Source of the DNA: Clostridia bacterium
GTDB taxonomy: Bacteria > Bacillota_A > Clostridia > Oscillospirales > CAG-272
Reading direction: 5' to 3'
Assembly: GCA_017472105.1 (NCBI GenBank)
Contig: JAFUQY010000020.1
Coordinates: 1 to 6,029 of the forward strand
DNA: 6,029 nucleotides
Shown here: positions 5,241-6,029 of the stretch, piece by piece
How positions within the stretch are numbered: the stretch's first letter is position 1
How the letters are laid out: every line of letters starts with the position of its first letter
Translations under genes and position numbers: made by a program
The notes under the pieces: model-generated
Database searches by the model: none
What the model was told of the DNA's origin: nothing
The model's input: only the letters and a program-made list of their open reading frames with translations

Positions 5241-6029
5241 TCATTTGCTGTCCCGGATCATTGCCGTGAATCCATCAAGCGTCATCGTCTCCGTCGCGCC
5301 CGTGTCACGGAACCGTACAGATACCACGCGCTCTGCCTCTTCCCGTTCGCCGAGGATGAGCATGCACGGCACCCGCTCGACAAACTGCGCTTCCCGGATC
5401 ATGTAGCCGATTTTTTCGCTCCGCGTGTCAAGCTCGTACCGGATTCCGCATTCTTCCAGCGCACTGCATACTTCTTCCGCGTAGTCCATGCATTTGTCCG
5501 ACACCGGCAGAACCTTTACCTGCACCGGAGCAAGCCAGATCGGGAATTTTCCGGCGTAATGCTCCGTGAGAATGCCCAGAAACCGCTCAATCGAGCCGAA
5601 GCACGTCCGGTGGATCATGATGGGACGCTGTTTTGCGTTGTTTTCGTCCGTGTAGAGCAGGTCGAAATTCTGCGGGAGCTGGAAATCGAGCTGGATCGTA
5701 CCGCACTGCCATGTCCGTCCGAGGCTGTCCGTGAGATGGAAGTCAATCTTCGGACCGTAGAATGCGCCGTCGCCTTCGTTGATTTCGTACGGCAGATGCA
5801 GGCGTTCCAGTGCTTCGCGAAGTCCGTCCGTTGCCGCATCCCAGTCCTCGTCACTGCCCATGCTGTTTTCCGGCCGCGTGGACAGCTCGAGCTTGTACGT
5901 GAAGCCGAATTTGCGGTAGATCTCGTCGATCAGGCGGATGACACCCGTGATTTCGTCCGGAATCTGCTCCCGCCGCATGAAAATGTGCGCGTCATCCTGC
6001 GTGAGGCACCGTACCCGGAACAGACCGTG
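5241..6029 (-). CDS. thrS: Threonyl-tRNA synthetase, C-terminal 262 residues (5' end beyond right edge)
   Basis: Class II aminoacyl-tRNA synthetase that joins threonine to tRNA-Thr in the cytoplasm. The visible part starts inside class II motif 2, HGLFRVRCLTQDDAHIF (fragment residues 1-17), and H15 corresponds to zinc ligand His385 of the E. coli enzyme. EGDGAFYGPKIDFHL and the W-Q-C-G-T-I-Q-L-D-F block follow, then IHRTCFGSIERFLGIL. In that block H140 corresponds to zinc ligand His511, and the GSIER stretch is motif 3. The anticodon-binding domain runs from about residue 166 (WLAPVQVKVLPVSDK) to the end and includes DTRSEKIGYMIREAQ. Full-length bacterial ThrRS is about 640 residues, so the TGS, editing and first catalytic parts, including the Cys zinc ligand, lie outside the window. 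Any T-box leader would also be outside. The frame is intact to the TGA stop (5243-5241), and a strong terminator follows. Glu is coded by both GAA and GAG, unlike the peptidase gene. Confidence 0.97.
   Translation of the reverse strand, partial: HGLFRVRCLTQDDAHIFMRREQIPDEITGVIRLIDEIYRKFGFTYKLELSTRPENSMGSDEDWDAATDGLREALERLHLPYEINEGDGAFYGPKIDFHLTDSLGRTWQCGTIQLDFQLPQNFDLLYTDENNAKQRPIMIHRTCFGSIERFLGILTEHYAGKFPIWLAPVQVKVLPVSDKCMDYAEEVCSALEECGIRYELDTRSEKIGYMIREAQFVERVPCMLILGEREEAERVVSVRFRDTGATETMTLDGFTAMIRDSK

Overview
The window reads as ordinary chromosomal DNA from a Clostridia-like Bacillota, possibly a gut or rumen relative. That assignment is inferred from moderately high GC, strong AGGAG/GGAGGT ribosome binding sites, sigma-A style promoters with 17-bp spacers, U-tract terminators, a PlsY-type acyltransferase and a GH78-like glycosidase. 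No ribosomal RNA or other decisive taxonomic marker is present. All five genes lie on the minus strand, so transcription runs from right to left.

Layout in transcription order: (1) 6029-5241, the C-terminal part of threonyl-tRNA synthetase, cut by the right edge and closed by a strong intrinsic terminator. (2) A clear promoter just past that terminator drives a two-gene unit: a 692-residue GH78-like alpha-L-rhamnosidase (5120-3042) and, 49 bases on, a Cof-type HAD-IIB phosphatase (2992-2219). (3) A short spacer with an 8-bp inverted repeat and a second promoter leads to a divergent plsY-family gene (2096-1449) with its own terminator. (4) A 267-base spacer with two perfect 10-bp palindromes and a third, extended -10 promoter leads to a secreted M14-type zinc carboxypeptidase-like protein (1181-1), cut by the left edge. 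The peptidase runs off the window, so its C-terminal half and its terminator are not visible.

The genes look like independent housekeeping or catabolic units rather than one system. ThrRS charges tRNA-Thr and PlsY makes lysophosphatidate for membrane lipid. The rhamnosidase and HAD protein plausibly work together in intracellular sugar use. The peptidase is exported and, judging by its very restricted codon choice, strongly expressed. I found no mobile element, CRISPR array, tRNA or riboswitch, and no convincing undescribed system. The points most worth a second look are the peptidase with its unassigned N-terminal domain and codon bias, the palindromes upstream of it, and the inverted repeat before plsY.
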